Origin: Sulfuricaulis sp049587675
Lineage (GTDB): Bacteria > Pseudomonadota > Gammaproteobacteria > Acidiferrobacterales > Sulfurifustaceae
Direction of reading: 5' to 3'
DNA length: 37,087 bases
Assembly (NCBI RefSeq): GCF_049587675.1
Contig: NZ_JBAVEJ010000306.1
Span: forward strand, 1-37,087
The position numbers and the translations under genes are program-made. Below are positions 1-7,129 of this stretch, in pieces. Position 1 is the stretch's first letter; each line of letters begins with the position of its first letter. The notes under the pieces were generated by a model. The model worked only from the letters and a program-made list of their open reading frames with translations, searched no databases and was not told the origin of the DNA.

Positions 1-861
1 GTTCTCGATAATCTTGATGCCCTGATTTATGTGGCCGACATGCAGACTTATGAAGTGTTGTTTGTCAATGAATATGGGAAATCTATTTGGGGTGATATTC
101 GAGGCAAGGCCTGCTGGAAAGCGCTACAGACGGGTCAGGATGGTCCCTGTCAATTTTGTACCAACAAACTTCTGCTGGACGAGTTCGGTGCACCCACAAA
201 GGTTCATGTCTGGGAATTTCAAAATACGGTGAACAAACGCTGGTATCAGTGCCGGGATCAAGCCATTCACTGGATTGACGGGCACTTGGTGCGCTTGGAA
301 ATAGCGACTGACATCACCGACAAAAAGCTTGCTGATGAAGAATTAAGGGCTGCAAAAAAATATGCCGAAGAACTGGCTCAAAAAGATGAATTAACCGGGT
401 TGAAAAACAGGCGCGCATTCTTTGAACAGGGTACTCGCATTTTTGAACAGTCAAAAAGATTCAGACACCCTATTTCAGTGATAATGATGGATATTGATCA
501 TTTCAAAATGATCAATGACAACTATGGTCATTCAATTGGCGACAAGGTCTTACGGGCCGTGGCGGAACCATTGCAAAGAGTGGTTCGAGAAATAGATATT
601 GTTGCTCGCATGGGTGGCGAAGAGTTTGCCTTTATTCTCCCTGAAACCGGTCTTGAAGAAGCTCGCAATCTGGCAGAGCGTTTAAGATCCGAAATCGAAG
701 ATCTTGTGGTAACAAATGATGGGCATCAAATTAAGATTACCGCCAGTTTTGGCGTGGCTGCTTGCAAGGACGGCGATGGAAACATTGAAGTGCTCTTAAC
801 GGATGCTGATAACGCGCTTTATGTGGCTAAAAAGAATGGGCGCAACCAGATCAAGACATGA
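1..861 (+). CDS. PAS-GGDEF diguanylate cyclase, 5' end missing
   Basis: The frame is open from the first base, so the N-terminus lies outside the window and the internal GTG/ATG codons near position 31 are not needed as starts. The visible 286 residues begin inside a PAS-like sensor fold with a CQFC pair, continue through a short helical linker (ITDKKLADEEL, then an Ala/Lys/Glu-rich helix), and end in a complete GGDEF domain. The active-site motif is GGEEF. An RxxD inhibition site (REID) sits exactly five residues before it, so an active cyclase with product feedback is expected. The reaction is 2 GTP to c-di-GMP, with the PAS domain as input. The gene is clearly AT-richer than everything downstream, which may reflect different ancestry. 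The family call is firm; the sensed signal is unknown. Confidence 0.93.
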   Translation, partial: VLDNLDALIYVADMQTYEVLFVNEYGKSIWGDIRGKACWKALQTGQDGPCQFCTNKLLLDEFGAPTKVHVWEFQNTVNKRWYQCRDQAIHWIDGHLVRLEIATDITDKKLADEELRAAKKYAEELAQKDELTGLKNRRAFFEQGTRIFEQSKRFRHPISVIMMDIDHFKMINDNYGHSIGDKVLRAVAEPLQRVVREIDIVARMGGEEFAFILPETGLEEARNLAERLRSEIEDLVVTNDGHQIKITASFGVAACKDGDGNIEVLLTDADNALYVAKKNGRNQIKT

Positions 862-950
862 TATTGAGTCAGGCCGAATTTCCGCTTCGGATCGAATGCT
901 GACGGCCGGTTAACGGCCATGAGCGGACGTTCACTGTTGAGCAGAAATGA

Positions 951-974
951 AAAGCCCCGCCTAAGCGGGGCTTT
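951..974 (-). terminator. Intrinsic terminator, possibly bidirectional
   Basis: A perfect 10-bp stem (AAAGCCCCGC / GCGGGGCTTT) closes a CTAA loop. Read on the minus strand the stem is followed by a T-rich stretch (TTTTCATTT), so it best terminates minus-strand transcription arriving from the gene remnant at 998-1090. Read on the plus strand it lies 90 bp after the GGDEF gene but has a poorer T-tract (CTTTCTG). Confidence 0.75.
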
Positions 975-997
975 CTGACAAGGAACTAGTTTCAAAC

Positions 998-1090
998 TTA
1001 GACTGCCTTGCGGCGAGCTGTTTCAGACGTCGGTGGCGGAATGAACTGGAATTCGCCATACACAGGTTTGTGCAGAGGCTCACTATATTT
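998..1090 (-). pseudogene. Possible C-terminal remnant of an unidentified gene
   Basis: On the minus strand about 30 codons stay open after an in-frame TGA at 1091-1093 and end in TAA at 998-1000. The peptide contains KPVYGEFQFIPPPTSETARR and looks like the tail of a real protein. A good intrinsic terminator follows 24 bp beyond the stop, as expected for a genuine gene end. No start codon or upstream coding sequence is visible, so at most a decayed fragment remains. I do not recognise the family and it could be chance. Confidence 0.3.
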
Positions 1091-1123
1091 TCACGCACAA
1101 CTTACCGAGTCCGGCACTCATTT

Positions 1124-1163
1124 CACCATGCCCGGCACCGCCCGATCGGCGCCTGGCATGGTG
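1124..1163 (-). terminator. Strong hairpin downstream of the PilZ-like gene
   Basis: CACCATGCCCGGC pairs with GCCTGGCATGGTG (12 of 13 positions) around a 14-nt loop. It lies 40 bp past the stop of the minus-strand PilZ-like gene, a suitable position for a terminator. No T-run follows, so factor-independent termination is uncertain; it may stabilise the 3' end instead. I see nothing else in 1091-1202. Confidence 0.4.
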
Positions 1164-1202
1164 GGTATTTGATTACTAGGCGCGTGCCACAGCCCCTTCT
1201 CG

Positions 1203-1544
1203 CTATGGGCTCACTGCCTGCGCCTCGAGGTGTATGAGGGTATGCAGGAAGGCGAAGGTGTCGCGGTGGAATTCTTCAAAGGTAAGGCCGCAGCCGTCGC
1301 GATTCATATAGGTCACCCGGGCGTCGATCGACCGCGGCGTGTCCTCCGTTTCCTGGCGCGACACGAAGGTCACGCGCACCTTGGTGTTCGGGCTCAGTAC
1401 CCAGGGTCTCGTGTCGAGGCGCATGCCGCCGTAGCCAACATCGCGCGTTTCGCCCTGGACCGCCCCGAGTCCCCAAACGTCCAGAATCACCCGAGTGTTG
1501 AATTGTTTGCGAAAGTTCCAACGCTGTTCCGTTACGCGTCTCAT
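1203..1544 (-). CDS. PilZ-domain-like protein
   Basis: A 113-residue single-domain protein. The chosen ATG (MRRVTEQ) has a GGAGG site 8 nt upstream; the longer reading from 1583 lacks one. An RxxxR motif (RWNFR) precedes a DVGYGG element matching the [D/N]xSxxG motif of c-di-GMP-binding PilZ domains, but Gly stands where Ser is usual. The remainder (RLDTRPWVL, then FVSRQ and DARVTYMNRDGCGLTF) has the expected beta-barrel character. Such proteins act as c-di-GMP effectors through partner proteins. The gene lies near a GGDEF cyclase but on the opposite strand. The Ser-to-Gly change could weaken ligand binding, so the effector role is inferred. Confidence 0.7.
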   Translation of the reverse strand: MRRVTEQRWNFRKQFNTRVILDVWGLGAVQGETRDVGYGGMRLDTRPWVLSPNTKVRVTFVSRQETEDTPRSIDARVTYMNRDGCGLTFEEFHRDTFAFLHTLIHLEAQAVSP

Positions 1545-1765
1545 CGTGGTTGCCTCCGTTGATGGTGGTTGGTATTGCAACACCGGTGCGTGAAACCGAG
1601 CTTCACCTCCTCGTTTTGGACATTCTGGATTCCTCTGGCGCGGGGAATCCCTGCGGCGTGTCTCCGCTTGCCCAGCAAAGAAAGATAGGGGGGCAAAAAA
1701 TAATCATACCTCCATCCACGCCGCGTCCACCAATAGCACATCAGCATATAGTTATATTCAGTTGC

Positions 1766-1847
1766 GCATAACTGGCGGCGGCCGCGCCGCGACTGAGAGA
1801 AAAGACTGACCAAGTCGCGCTGGGTCGGCTGCCTGCGATTGTTAGGT
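1766..1847 (-). other. Candidate integron attC site (speculative)
   Basis: On the minus strand the stop codon of the 1842-2273 gene is embedded in ACCTAAC, which fits the R'' consensus RYYYAAC; this stop-in-R'' arrangement is common in gene cassettes. About 70 bp further lies GTTATGC, one base off the R' consensus GTTRRRY. Between them CGCGACT and AGTCGCG can pair, with GC-rich flanks that partly continue the stem. The L' box is not typical. This reading explains part of the roughly 300 bp between the PilZ-like gene and its neighbour, where I see no gene. Confidence 0.25.
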
Positions 1848-2273
1848 GGCACCCCCGCGCAGGCGAAGTCTCCACTCGCCTCGCCGACGAATCAAAAACC
1901 GGAGCAAGAGTAAAACGCCCCCAAGAAGAAAGACAGACGACGGCGATGGTGTGGTTGATACAGTCGCTGGAGTGATTCCGGTATTCCTGTTGTTGGCTAT
2001 GTTGCCCGTGGGGGCCACCGTTTGAAGGGAATCAACCAAGTCATCTCTGCCTTCGAATAGAGTTCCCTCGACACGCTCAGACACGCCCCAGCTTTGACTT
2101 GCGCGTTGAATAGTTACACTGAGGAACGTATATGGTCCGTTGTCACGAACCGGGCCGCCCGTTACCGGAAACAACATAGAGAACTGATCGCCAGTGCTCA
2201 ATATCGATCCCGCTTGAACTGACTGGTATAGACCAGCAGAAATCAGCAACAAAGTAATGGCTAGGCGTCTCAT
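1842..2273 (-). CDS. Small exported protein with PEP-CTERM-like tail
   Basis: A 143-residue protein of unknown function. Residues 1-21 form a classic signal peptide (RR, a hydrophobic core, then VQA before GS). The centre is a short polar domain without a recognised motif. Near residues 105-130 a TPSPSS stretch leads into a hydrophobic segment (VFLLGGVLLLLRFL) and an RRR cluster, the layout of PEP-CTERM/exosortase sorting signals, although the motif is PSP rather than PEP and 12 residues follow the arginines. The start has only a weak ribosome site (GGCGG adjacent to the ATG). It is flanked by possible integron core sites. It could simply be a tail-anchored envelope protein. Confidence 0.6.
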   Translation of the reverse strand: MRRLAITLLLISAGLYQSVQAGSILSTGDQFSMLFPVTGGPVRDNGPYTFLSVTIQRASQSWGVSERVEGTLFEGRDDLVDSLQTVAPTGNIANNRNTGITPATVSTTPSPSSVFLLGGVLLLLRFLIRRRGEWRLRLRGGAT

Positions 2274-2352
2274 CCGCCAACTGTACTGCCGGAATATTAC
2301 AAGTGGATGAAGCGCGTACCATCCATTCAGGTTGAGGAAACCTGGCCATGCC

Positions 2353-2367
2353 GCCTAACGTTTGAGT
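2353..2367 (-). other. Integron-type core site GTTAGGC with CAAAC box (speculative)
   Basis: Minus-strand reading gives ACTCAAACGTTAGGC, matching the 3' end of typical attC sites (a TCAA(A/G)C box followed by R' GTTRRRY). It lies 80 bp before the start of the 1842-2273 gene, where the upstream recombination junction of a cassette would fall. A TACCGGCA/TGCCGGTA hairpin lies just upstream (2379-2409), but no R'' partner is evident. No integrase gene is in the window. Confidence 0.25.
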
Positions 2368-2528
2368 ATACGGACGTTACCGGCAATATTCTGCTGCGGA
2401 TGCCGGTATATTGAGCATGAGAGCCGTGATGTACAAAGGGAATTCCAGTGAATATAGGATTAATTGGTAACATCCACGTCTTTTGTGAAGACTTTGGGGA
2501 AGGTCCGCTCAGGGTCGGAAGCCGCCAT

Positions 2529-3464
2529 TCAGACCGAGCCGCCACTCGGCGTCTTCACAACAACCCCCGGCACACGTGGGACACGTCTCACATCCCAATG
2601 TGTGACGGCCCAGTGCCAGAAATCTTCAAGGTTGCTCTCGGCAAGCGCCGGCGGCGGGTCCTGGCCCAGAAACCGCATAACCTGAAGTAACGCCGGGAGC
2701 GGGCGTGCGGGATCGAGTGGCGCGGCGAAGTTCTGCTTGCTCAGCTTCTCGTTGCGCGCGTTAAGCGCCACCGGGAGATGGAGATAATCCGGCGTCGGCA
2801 GGCCGAGTAAACTTTGCAGATGCATCTGGCGCGGCGTCGATTCGATCAGGTCCGCGCCGCGCACGACTTCGCTGATGCCCTGCTCGGCGTCGTCCACGAC
2901 CACCGCCAGTTGATACGCGAAGTATCCGTCAGCGCGCCGCACGACAAAGTCGCCGAAGTCTGCGGCCAGGTCGCGGACCACGCGTCCCTGCACGGCGTCC
3001 ACGAATTCGATTCCCCGTCCGTTCACTCGCACGCGCCACGCGCGCGGTGCGTGGCCTTCCGGCCGTCCGGCTCGGCAAGTGCCCGGATATACCGGGCCGT
3101 CCACGCCGTTTACGCTCGAATCGGCGATCTCGCGCCGACTGCACGCACACGGGTAGATCGCCTCGAGCCGTTCGAGCATATTCAACGCTGCTTCGTAGAC
3201 GCCGTGGCGACGACTTTGATACATCACAGCGCCGTCCCAATGCAGACCGAAGGCCTCCAGCGTGCGCAGGATTTCATCGGCCGCGCCCGGTACTTCGCGC
3301 GGCGGATCGAGATCCTCCATGCGCACCAGCCATTCGCCGCCACGGCTTTTTGCCTGGAGAAAACTCCCGACCGCAGCGACCATCGAACCGAAATGCAGCG
3401 GTCCGGTAGGCGACGGCGCGAACCGGCCGCGATAGGAATTAGGAAATTTCATGCGCATATTCAT
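2529..3464 (-). CDS. gluQ: Glutamyl-Q tRNA(Asp) synthetase
   Basis: A 311-residue paralog of glutamyl-tRNA synthetase lacking the anticodon-binding half, the usual GluQ (YadB) size. It activates glutamate and attaches it to queuosine at position 34 of tRNA-Asp. The class I HIGH-type motif appears as HFGS (24-27) within PSPTGPLHFGS, and the KMSKS-type loop as KLSKQ (240-244). A zinc site is visible as C106-x-C108 with Tyr126 and Cys130. The adenylate-site segment RMEDLDPPR is intact. In-frame ATGs at codons 1, 3 and 5 leave the exact start open and none has a clear ribosome site. gluQ often sits beside dksA, which is absent here. It appears monocistronic and divergent from the membrane protein at 3617. 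Confidence 0.95.
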   Translation of the reverse strand: MNMRMKFPNSYRGRFAPSPTGPLHFGSMVAAVGSFLQAKSRGGEWLVRMEDLDPPREVPGAADEILRTLEAFGLHWDGAVMYQSRRHGVYEAALNMLERLEAIYPCACSRREIADSSVNGVDGPVYPGTCRAGRPEGHAPRAWRVRVNGRGIEFVDAVQGRVVRDLAADFGDFVVRRADGYFAYQLAVVVDDAEQGISEVVRGADLIESTPRQMHLQSLLGLPTPDYLHLPVALNARNEKLSKQNFAAPLDPARPLPALLQVMRFLGQDPPPALAESNLEDFWHWAVTHWDVRRVPRVPGVVVKTPSGGSV

Positions 3465-3616
3465 TACATGTTACAGCTCGATGACCTCAAGACACACGCG
3501 GGTTTTCTGTACGTTATACCGTCGGTCAGGGATGATGGCAAATTGATCCGGGAAAGCTTGTTGTGTGTTCGCACGCCATTTAGCATCCGGTTGACACGAA
3601 ACGAAAGGAGAAAGCG

Positions 3617-4138
3617 ATGAAAAGCGAAACCATCGAGAATCATGACACGGACACGGAAGAAAAAACCTCCGGCGTGGTGGCGATCATACAGTCGGTGCCG
3701 CGTGTGCTCGTACCGTTATTCGCCCTGTTCTTCCTGTCCTTCGCGCTGCTGTACGCCACTTCGGCAATCGTCGAATTCATCAAACCGATTCTCAGCGATG
3801 GCGACCTCACCGGCGGGCTGGTCAAGGGGGTGCACATGGGCGTCGTGGCGCTTGCCGTGTACGAACTGGCGCAGGTGGTGCATCAGGAGTACGACATGAG
3901 CGGCAAGCCGTCCGATGCAATCCGGCGCATCCGCCGCAGCGTGACGCGCTTCGCCAGCGTTGTGTTCGTGGCGCTGGTGCTCGAATCGCTGATCATGGTA
4001 ATCAAATACAGCCAGCAGGATTTGGCCGGTTTCCTCTACTACCCGGTGGCCATTATCGCCAGTGCCGCGCTGTTGCTCATGTCGCTCGGGGTTTTCATCA
4101 AACTGAGCAGTTCGGACACGATGGAGGACTGCTCTTAA
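3617..4138 (+). CDS. Four-helix membrane protein of unknown function
   Basis: A 173-residue protein with a strong ribosome site (AAAGGAG, 6 nt before ATG). An acidic soluble N-terminus (about 1-22) precedes four hydrophobic segments at roughly 28-52, 66-85, 108-128 and 138-160. Between helices two and three lies a conserved-looking stretch, HMGVVALAVYELAQVVHQEY, followed by a basic loop (RRIRRSV). I do not recognise a named domain. Similar small proteins occur in many proteobacteria without assigned function. A hairpin overlaps its stop codon, so it may be a separate unit from glcD, which starts 68 bp downstream. Confidence 0.8.
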   Translation: MKSETIENHDTDTEEKTSGVVAIIQSVPRVLVPLFALFFLSFALLYATSAIVEFIKPILSDGDLTGGLVKGVHMGVVALAVYELAQVVHQEYDMSGKPSDAIRRIRRSVTRFASVVFVALVLESLIMVIKYSQQDLAGFLYYPVAIIASAALLLMSLGVFIKLSSSDTMEDCS

Positions 4139-4156
4139 CCGCCGTTTACGGTTAAG
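4134..4156 (+). terminator. Hairpin over the stop codon
   Basis: CTTAACCG and CGGTTAAG form a perfect 8-bp stem around CCGTTTA. The stem contains the TAA stop of the 3617-4138 gene. There is no T-run, so it may be a weak terminator or a processing/stability element ahead of glcD. Confidence 0.35.
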
Positions 4157-4206
4157 CGCACGCGCCCGGCTTTACGCCCCCGAGGCCAGGGATTACCCTA
4201 GCCTTC

Positions 4207-5694
4207 ATGAGCGCGCCCCAACTCGCCGTTCCCTCGCAAGCCATGCGCCAGTCGCTGGTGCGCCGGCTGCGTGAATTCCTGCCGCGCGATGCCGTGCTGA
4301 CGGATACGGAAGAGCTGCATCCGTACGAGTGCGACGGGCTTTCCGCGTACCGCAAGCTGCCCTGGATCGTGGCGCTGCCGGAGACGGTCGAACAGGTGGG
4401 CCGCATCCTGAAATTATGCAGCAAAGAAAAGGTCTCGGTAGTCGCGCGCGGCGCCGGCACCGGGCTGTCCGGCGGCGCGTTGCCGCTCGAGGACGGCGTG
4501 CTGCTCTCGCTCGCCAAATTCACCCGCATCCTCGAAATTGACACGGCCAACCGCACCGCCACGGTCGAGCCCGGCGTGCGCAACCTGGCGATCACTGACG
4601 CCGCCGCGCCCTACGGCTTTTACTATGCGCCCGATCCCTCGTCGCAGCTCGCCTGCTCCATCGGCGGCAACGTCGCCGAGAATTCCGGCGGCGTGCACTG
4701 CCTGAAATACGGCCTCACCGTGCACAACGTGCTTGGTCTCAAGTTTTTCACCATGGACGGCGAACTGGTCACGCTCGGCGGCAAAACGCTTGACACACCC
4801 GGCTACGATTTGCTGGCGCTCATGACCGGCTCGGAAGGCATGCTCGGCGTCATCGTCGAGATCACGGTGAAACTGCTGCCGAAACCGGAGCGCGCGCAGG
4901 TGGTGCTGGCGTCGTTCGACGACATCGAGAAGGCCGGCGCCGCGGTCGCCGCCATCATTGCCAGCGGCTTCACACCGGCGGGACTCGAGATGATGGATAA
5001 CCTCGCGATCCGCGCCGCGGAGGAATATGCCAAGGCCGGCTATCCGATCGACGCGGTGGCGATCCTGCTGTGCGAACTCGATGGCACCCAGGAAGAAGTT
5101 ACCGAGGGGATCGCGCAGGTGTGCGAGCTGCTGACGCGGCGGGGCGCGACCGGGGTGCGCACCGCGAAGGACGAAGCCGAACGGATGCGCATGTGGGCCG
5201 GCCGCAAGGCCGCCTTCCCCGCCGTCGGGCGCCTCGCGCCGGACTATTACTGCATGGACGGCACGATTCCGCGCAAGCACCTGGCCAAGGTACTGGCGAA
5301 AATCAGCGAGTTCTCGCGCGAGCACGGGCTGCCGGTGGCGAACGTGTTTCACGCCGGCGACGGCAACTTGCATCCGCTGATTCTCTACGATGCCAACAAA
5401 CCCGGCGAATTGAAGAATGCCGAGGAACTGGGCGGCAAGATCCTGGAGCTGTGCGTGGCCGTGGGCGGGACCATCACTGGCGAGCACGGCGTGGGCGTGG
5501 AGAAGATCAACCAGATGTGCGTGCAGTTCACCAGGGAAGAACTCACGCAGTTCCACGCATTGAAAGCCGCATTCGATCCGCAAGGTCTGCTCAACCCCGG
5601 CAAGGCCGTACCCAAACCCGCGCGCTGCGCCGAGTTCGGGCGCATGCACGTGCATGGCGGAAAACTGAAATTTCCCGAGCTTGAAAGGTTTTGA
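4207..5694 (+). CDS. glcD: Glycolate oxidase, FAD subunit GlcD
   Basis: A 495-residue flavoprotein of the usual GlcD length (E. coli about 499). With GlcE and GlcF it oxidises glycolate to glyoxylate at the membrane, passing electrons to quinone. The FAD-binding domain shows RGAGTGLSGG (81-90), the PDPSSQLACSIGGN segment (142-155) and AENSGGV. The C-terminal oxidase domain contains FHAGDGNLHP and GEHGVGVEK, the conserved histidine motifs of the D-lactate/glycolate dehydrogenase family. The ATG at 4207 lacks a good ribosome site but fits the family N-terminus. glcE follows 116 bp later with a dispersed repeat between them. glcF is unusually about 15 kb away on the other strand. A D-lactate dehydrogenase role is possible, but a partner glcE argues for glycolate. 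Confidence 0.93.
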   Translation: MSAPQLAVPSQAMRQSLVRRLREFLPRDAVLTDTEELHPYECDGLSAYRKLPWIVALPETVEQVGRILKLCSKEKVSVVARGAGTGLSGGALPLEDGVLLSLAKFTRILEIDTANRTATVEPGVRNLAITDAAAPYGFYYAPDPSSQLACSIGGNVAENSGGVHCLKYGLTVHNVLGLKFFTMDGELVTLGGKTLDTPGYDLLALMTGSEGMLGVIVEITVKLLPKPERAQVVLASFDDIEKAGAAVAAIIASGFTPAGLEMMDNLAIRAAEEYAKAGYPIDAVAILLCELDGTQEEVTEGIAQVCELLTRRGATGVRTAKDEAERMRMWAGRKAAFPAVGRLAPDYYCMDGTIPRKHLAKVLAKISEFSREHGLPVANVFHAGDGNLHPLILYDANKPGELKNAEELGGKILELCVAVGGTITGEHGVGVEKINQMCVQFTREELTQFHALKAAFDPQGLLNPGKAVPKPARCAEFGRMHVHGGKLKFPELERF

Positions 5695-5716
5695 TAAGCG
5701 CGCACGATGAAATTAA

Positions 5717-5782
5717 GTTCGCCCTTCGACAAGCTCAGGGCGAACGGTTTGCACAAGCCGTACATGGTGAGCCTGTCGAACC
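5717..5782 (+). repeat. Dispersed palindromic repeat, copy 1
   Basis: GTTCGCCCT and AGGGCGAAC form a 9-bp stem around TCGACAAGCTC, followed 20 bp later by the related half-element GGTGAGCCTGTCGAACC. This is the dispersed REP-like repeat seen between genes in many proteobacteria, whose translation yields the spurious peptide PFALSLSKG. It sits between glcD and glcE, so if transcribed it would form a hairpin inside the glc message. Confidence 0.8.
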
Positions 5783-5810
5783 GTGAAAGGCGCTTCAGAA
5801 AGAGAGCTGA

Positions 5811-6875
5811 ATGCAGGTGAAACAGGATAACGACATTTCGCAGCAACTCGCCGAAGCCGTCAAAGCCGCGGTACAAAAACGCACGCCGCTCACCATCGCC
5901 GGCAGTGGCAGCAAGCGCTTTTACACCGGCAAGCCCGAGGGCGAACCTTTCGACGTCACCGCGCATCGCGGCATCGTTTCCTACGAGCCAACCGAGCTGG
6001 TCGTGACCGCCCGTGCCGGCACTCCGCTCGCCGAGGTCGAAACGGCTCTGGCCGAAAAGGGACAGATGCTCGGCTTCGAGCCGCCGTACTTCGGCGCCAC
6101 CGCGACGCTGGGCGGCACCATCGCCTGCGGCTTTTCCGGCCCGCGCCGACCCTACGCCGGTTCCGCGCGCGACTTTGTCCTCGGCACCAAGATCATCAAC
6201 GGCAAAGGGGAGATACTGAAATTTGGCGGCGAAGTGATGAAAAACGTCGCCGGCTACGATGTCTCGCGGCTGATGGTGGGGGCGTTCGGCACCTTCGGTG
6301 TGCTGCTCGAAGTCTCACTCAAGATACTTCCGAAACCGGCAAAAGAGTTAACGCTTTCTTTCGAGATGCCGGCCGACAAGGCCATTGCCACCATGAATGC
6401 CTGGGCCGGCCAGCCGTTGCCACTCTCCGCCGCCTGCCACCTGGATAACACCTTATATATCCGTCTCTCGGGTACCGAACCGGGCGTGCGCGCCGCCAGC
6501 ACGAAACTCGGTGGTGCGGTTGTTGAAAACGGCGATGGCTTCTGGCGCGAGCTGCGCGAACACGAACTCGGGTACTTTCAGGATCCCGTGCCGCTCTGGC
6601 GTTTGTCGGTGCCGCCGGCCACCCCACCAATCAACCTGCCCGGCAAGTGGATCATTGACTGGGGCGGCGCGCAACGCTGGCTCAAGAGCGATGCTCCGGC
6701 CAATACCATTCATCAACACGCGGAAAATGTCGGTGGTTACGCTAACTTGTTCCGCCATGAACAAATGAATGACACAACGTCAAATCGCGTGTCGGCGGTA
6801 CTCGCAACATTACACCAGAATCTGAAACGCGCGTTCGATCCTGACGGAATTATCAATCCAATATTGACGGCATGA
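5811..6875 (+). CDS. glcE: Glycolate oxidase subunit GlcE
   Basis: A 354-residue FAD-binding protein paralogous to the N-terminal half of GlcD, the normal GlcE size. It is the second flavin-type subunit of the membrane glycolate oxidase. The PCMH-type FAD fold is visible as TIAGSGSKRFY (29-39), the FGATATLGGTIACG segment near 98-111 and GEVMKNVAGYDVSRLMVGAFGTFG near 143-166. The C-terminus closes with AFDPDGIINP, typical of the family. Translation starts at the ATG of MQVKQDN. It follows glcD in the same direction, with a dispersed palindromic repeat in the 116-bp gap, and a hairpin lies just after its stop. Confidence 0.93.
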   Translation: MQVKQDNDISQQLAEAVKAAVQKRTPLTIAGSGSKRFYTGKPEGEPFDVTAHRGIVSYEPTELVVTARAGTPLAEVETALAEKGQMLGFEPPYFGATATLGGTIACGFSGPRRPYAGSARDFVLGTKIINGKGEILKFGGEVMKNVAGYDVSRLMVGAFGTFGVLLEVSLKILPKPAKELTLSFEMPADKAIATMNAWAGQPLPLSAACHLDNTLYIRLSGTEPGVRAASTKLGGAVVENGDGFWRELREHELGYFQDPVPLWRLSVPPATPPINLPGKWIIDWGGAQRWLKSDAPANTIHQHAENVGGYANLFRHEQMNDTTSNRVSAVLATLHQNLKRAFDPDGIINPILTA

Positions 6876-6881
6876 AATAAG

Positions 6882-6902
6882 ACCGCTCAGTTCCTGGGCG
6901 GT
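6882..6902 (+). terminator. Probable terminator after glcE
   Basis: ACCGCTCAG pairs with CTGGGCGGT (9 bp with one G-T pair) around TTC, starting 6 bp after the glcE stop. The following TCGTTGTTG is only moderately T-rich. The rest of the 254-bp gap to the synthetase gene holds no gene, only a second dispersed repeat near its end. Confidence 0.6.
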
Positions 6903-7015
6903 TCGTTGTTGCGCATCATGAAAAACGGATTTACACCCCATGAAAGACTGATAACATGACGGCGCATTCAGGACATCGCTGTTGTTAATAATTTCGTTAG
7001 GGAAGGTCTGATTGA

Positions 7016-7109
7016 GTCCATTCGTGGCGAGCCTGTCGAACCATGAACGGACGAATCGCCTGACATTTACCGCATTTCCCGTTCAGCCTTCGACAAGCTC
7101 AAGGCGAAC
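7016..7109 (+). repeat. Dispersed palindromic repeat, copy 2
   Basis: The same two elements as the copy at 5717 but in opposite order. First comes GTCCATTCGTGG paired with CCATGAACGGAC across CGAGCCTGTCGAA (7016-7052). Then GTTCAGCCTT pairs with AAGGCGAAC across CGACAAGCTC (7081-7109). It ends about 20 bp before the start of the acyl-CoA synthetase gene, so it occupies the leader or promoter region of that gene. Confidence 0.8.
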
Positions 7110-7129
7110 GGCCTTTTCAAGGAAAACAT

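Noticed and set aside
2143..2349. A 68-codon minus-strand frame starting just after the GTTAGGC core site
   Set aside because: It overlaps the better-supported exported-protein gene in another frame and lacks a motif, although its start position would suit a cassette.
4414..5655. A 413-codon minus-strand frame opposite glcD
   Set aside because: It is an antisense shadow of a well-supported gene, with His/Ala/Gly-rich composition and no motif.
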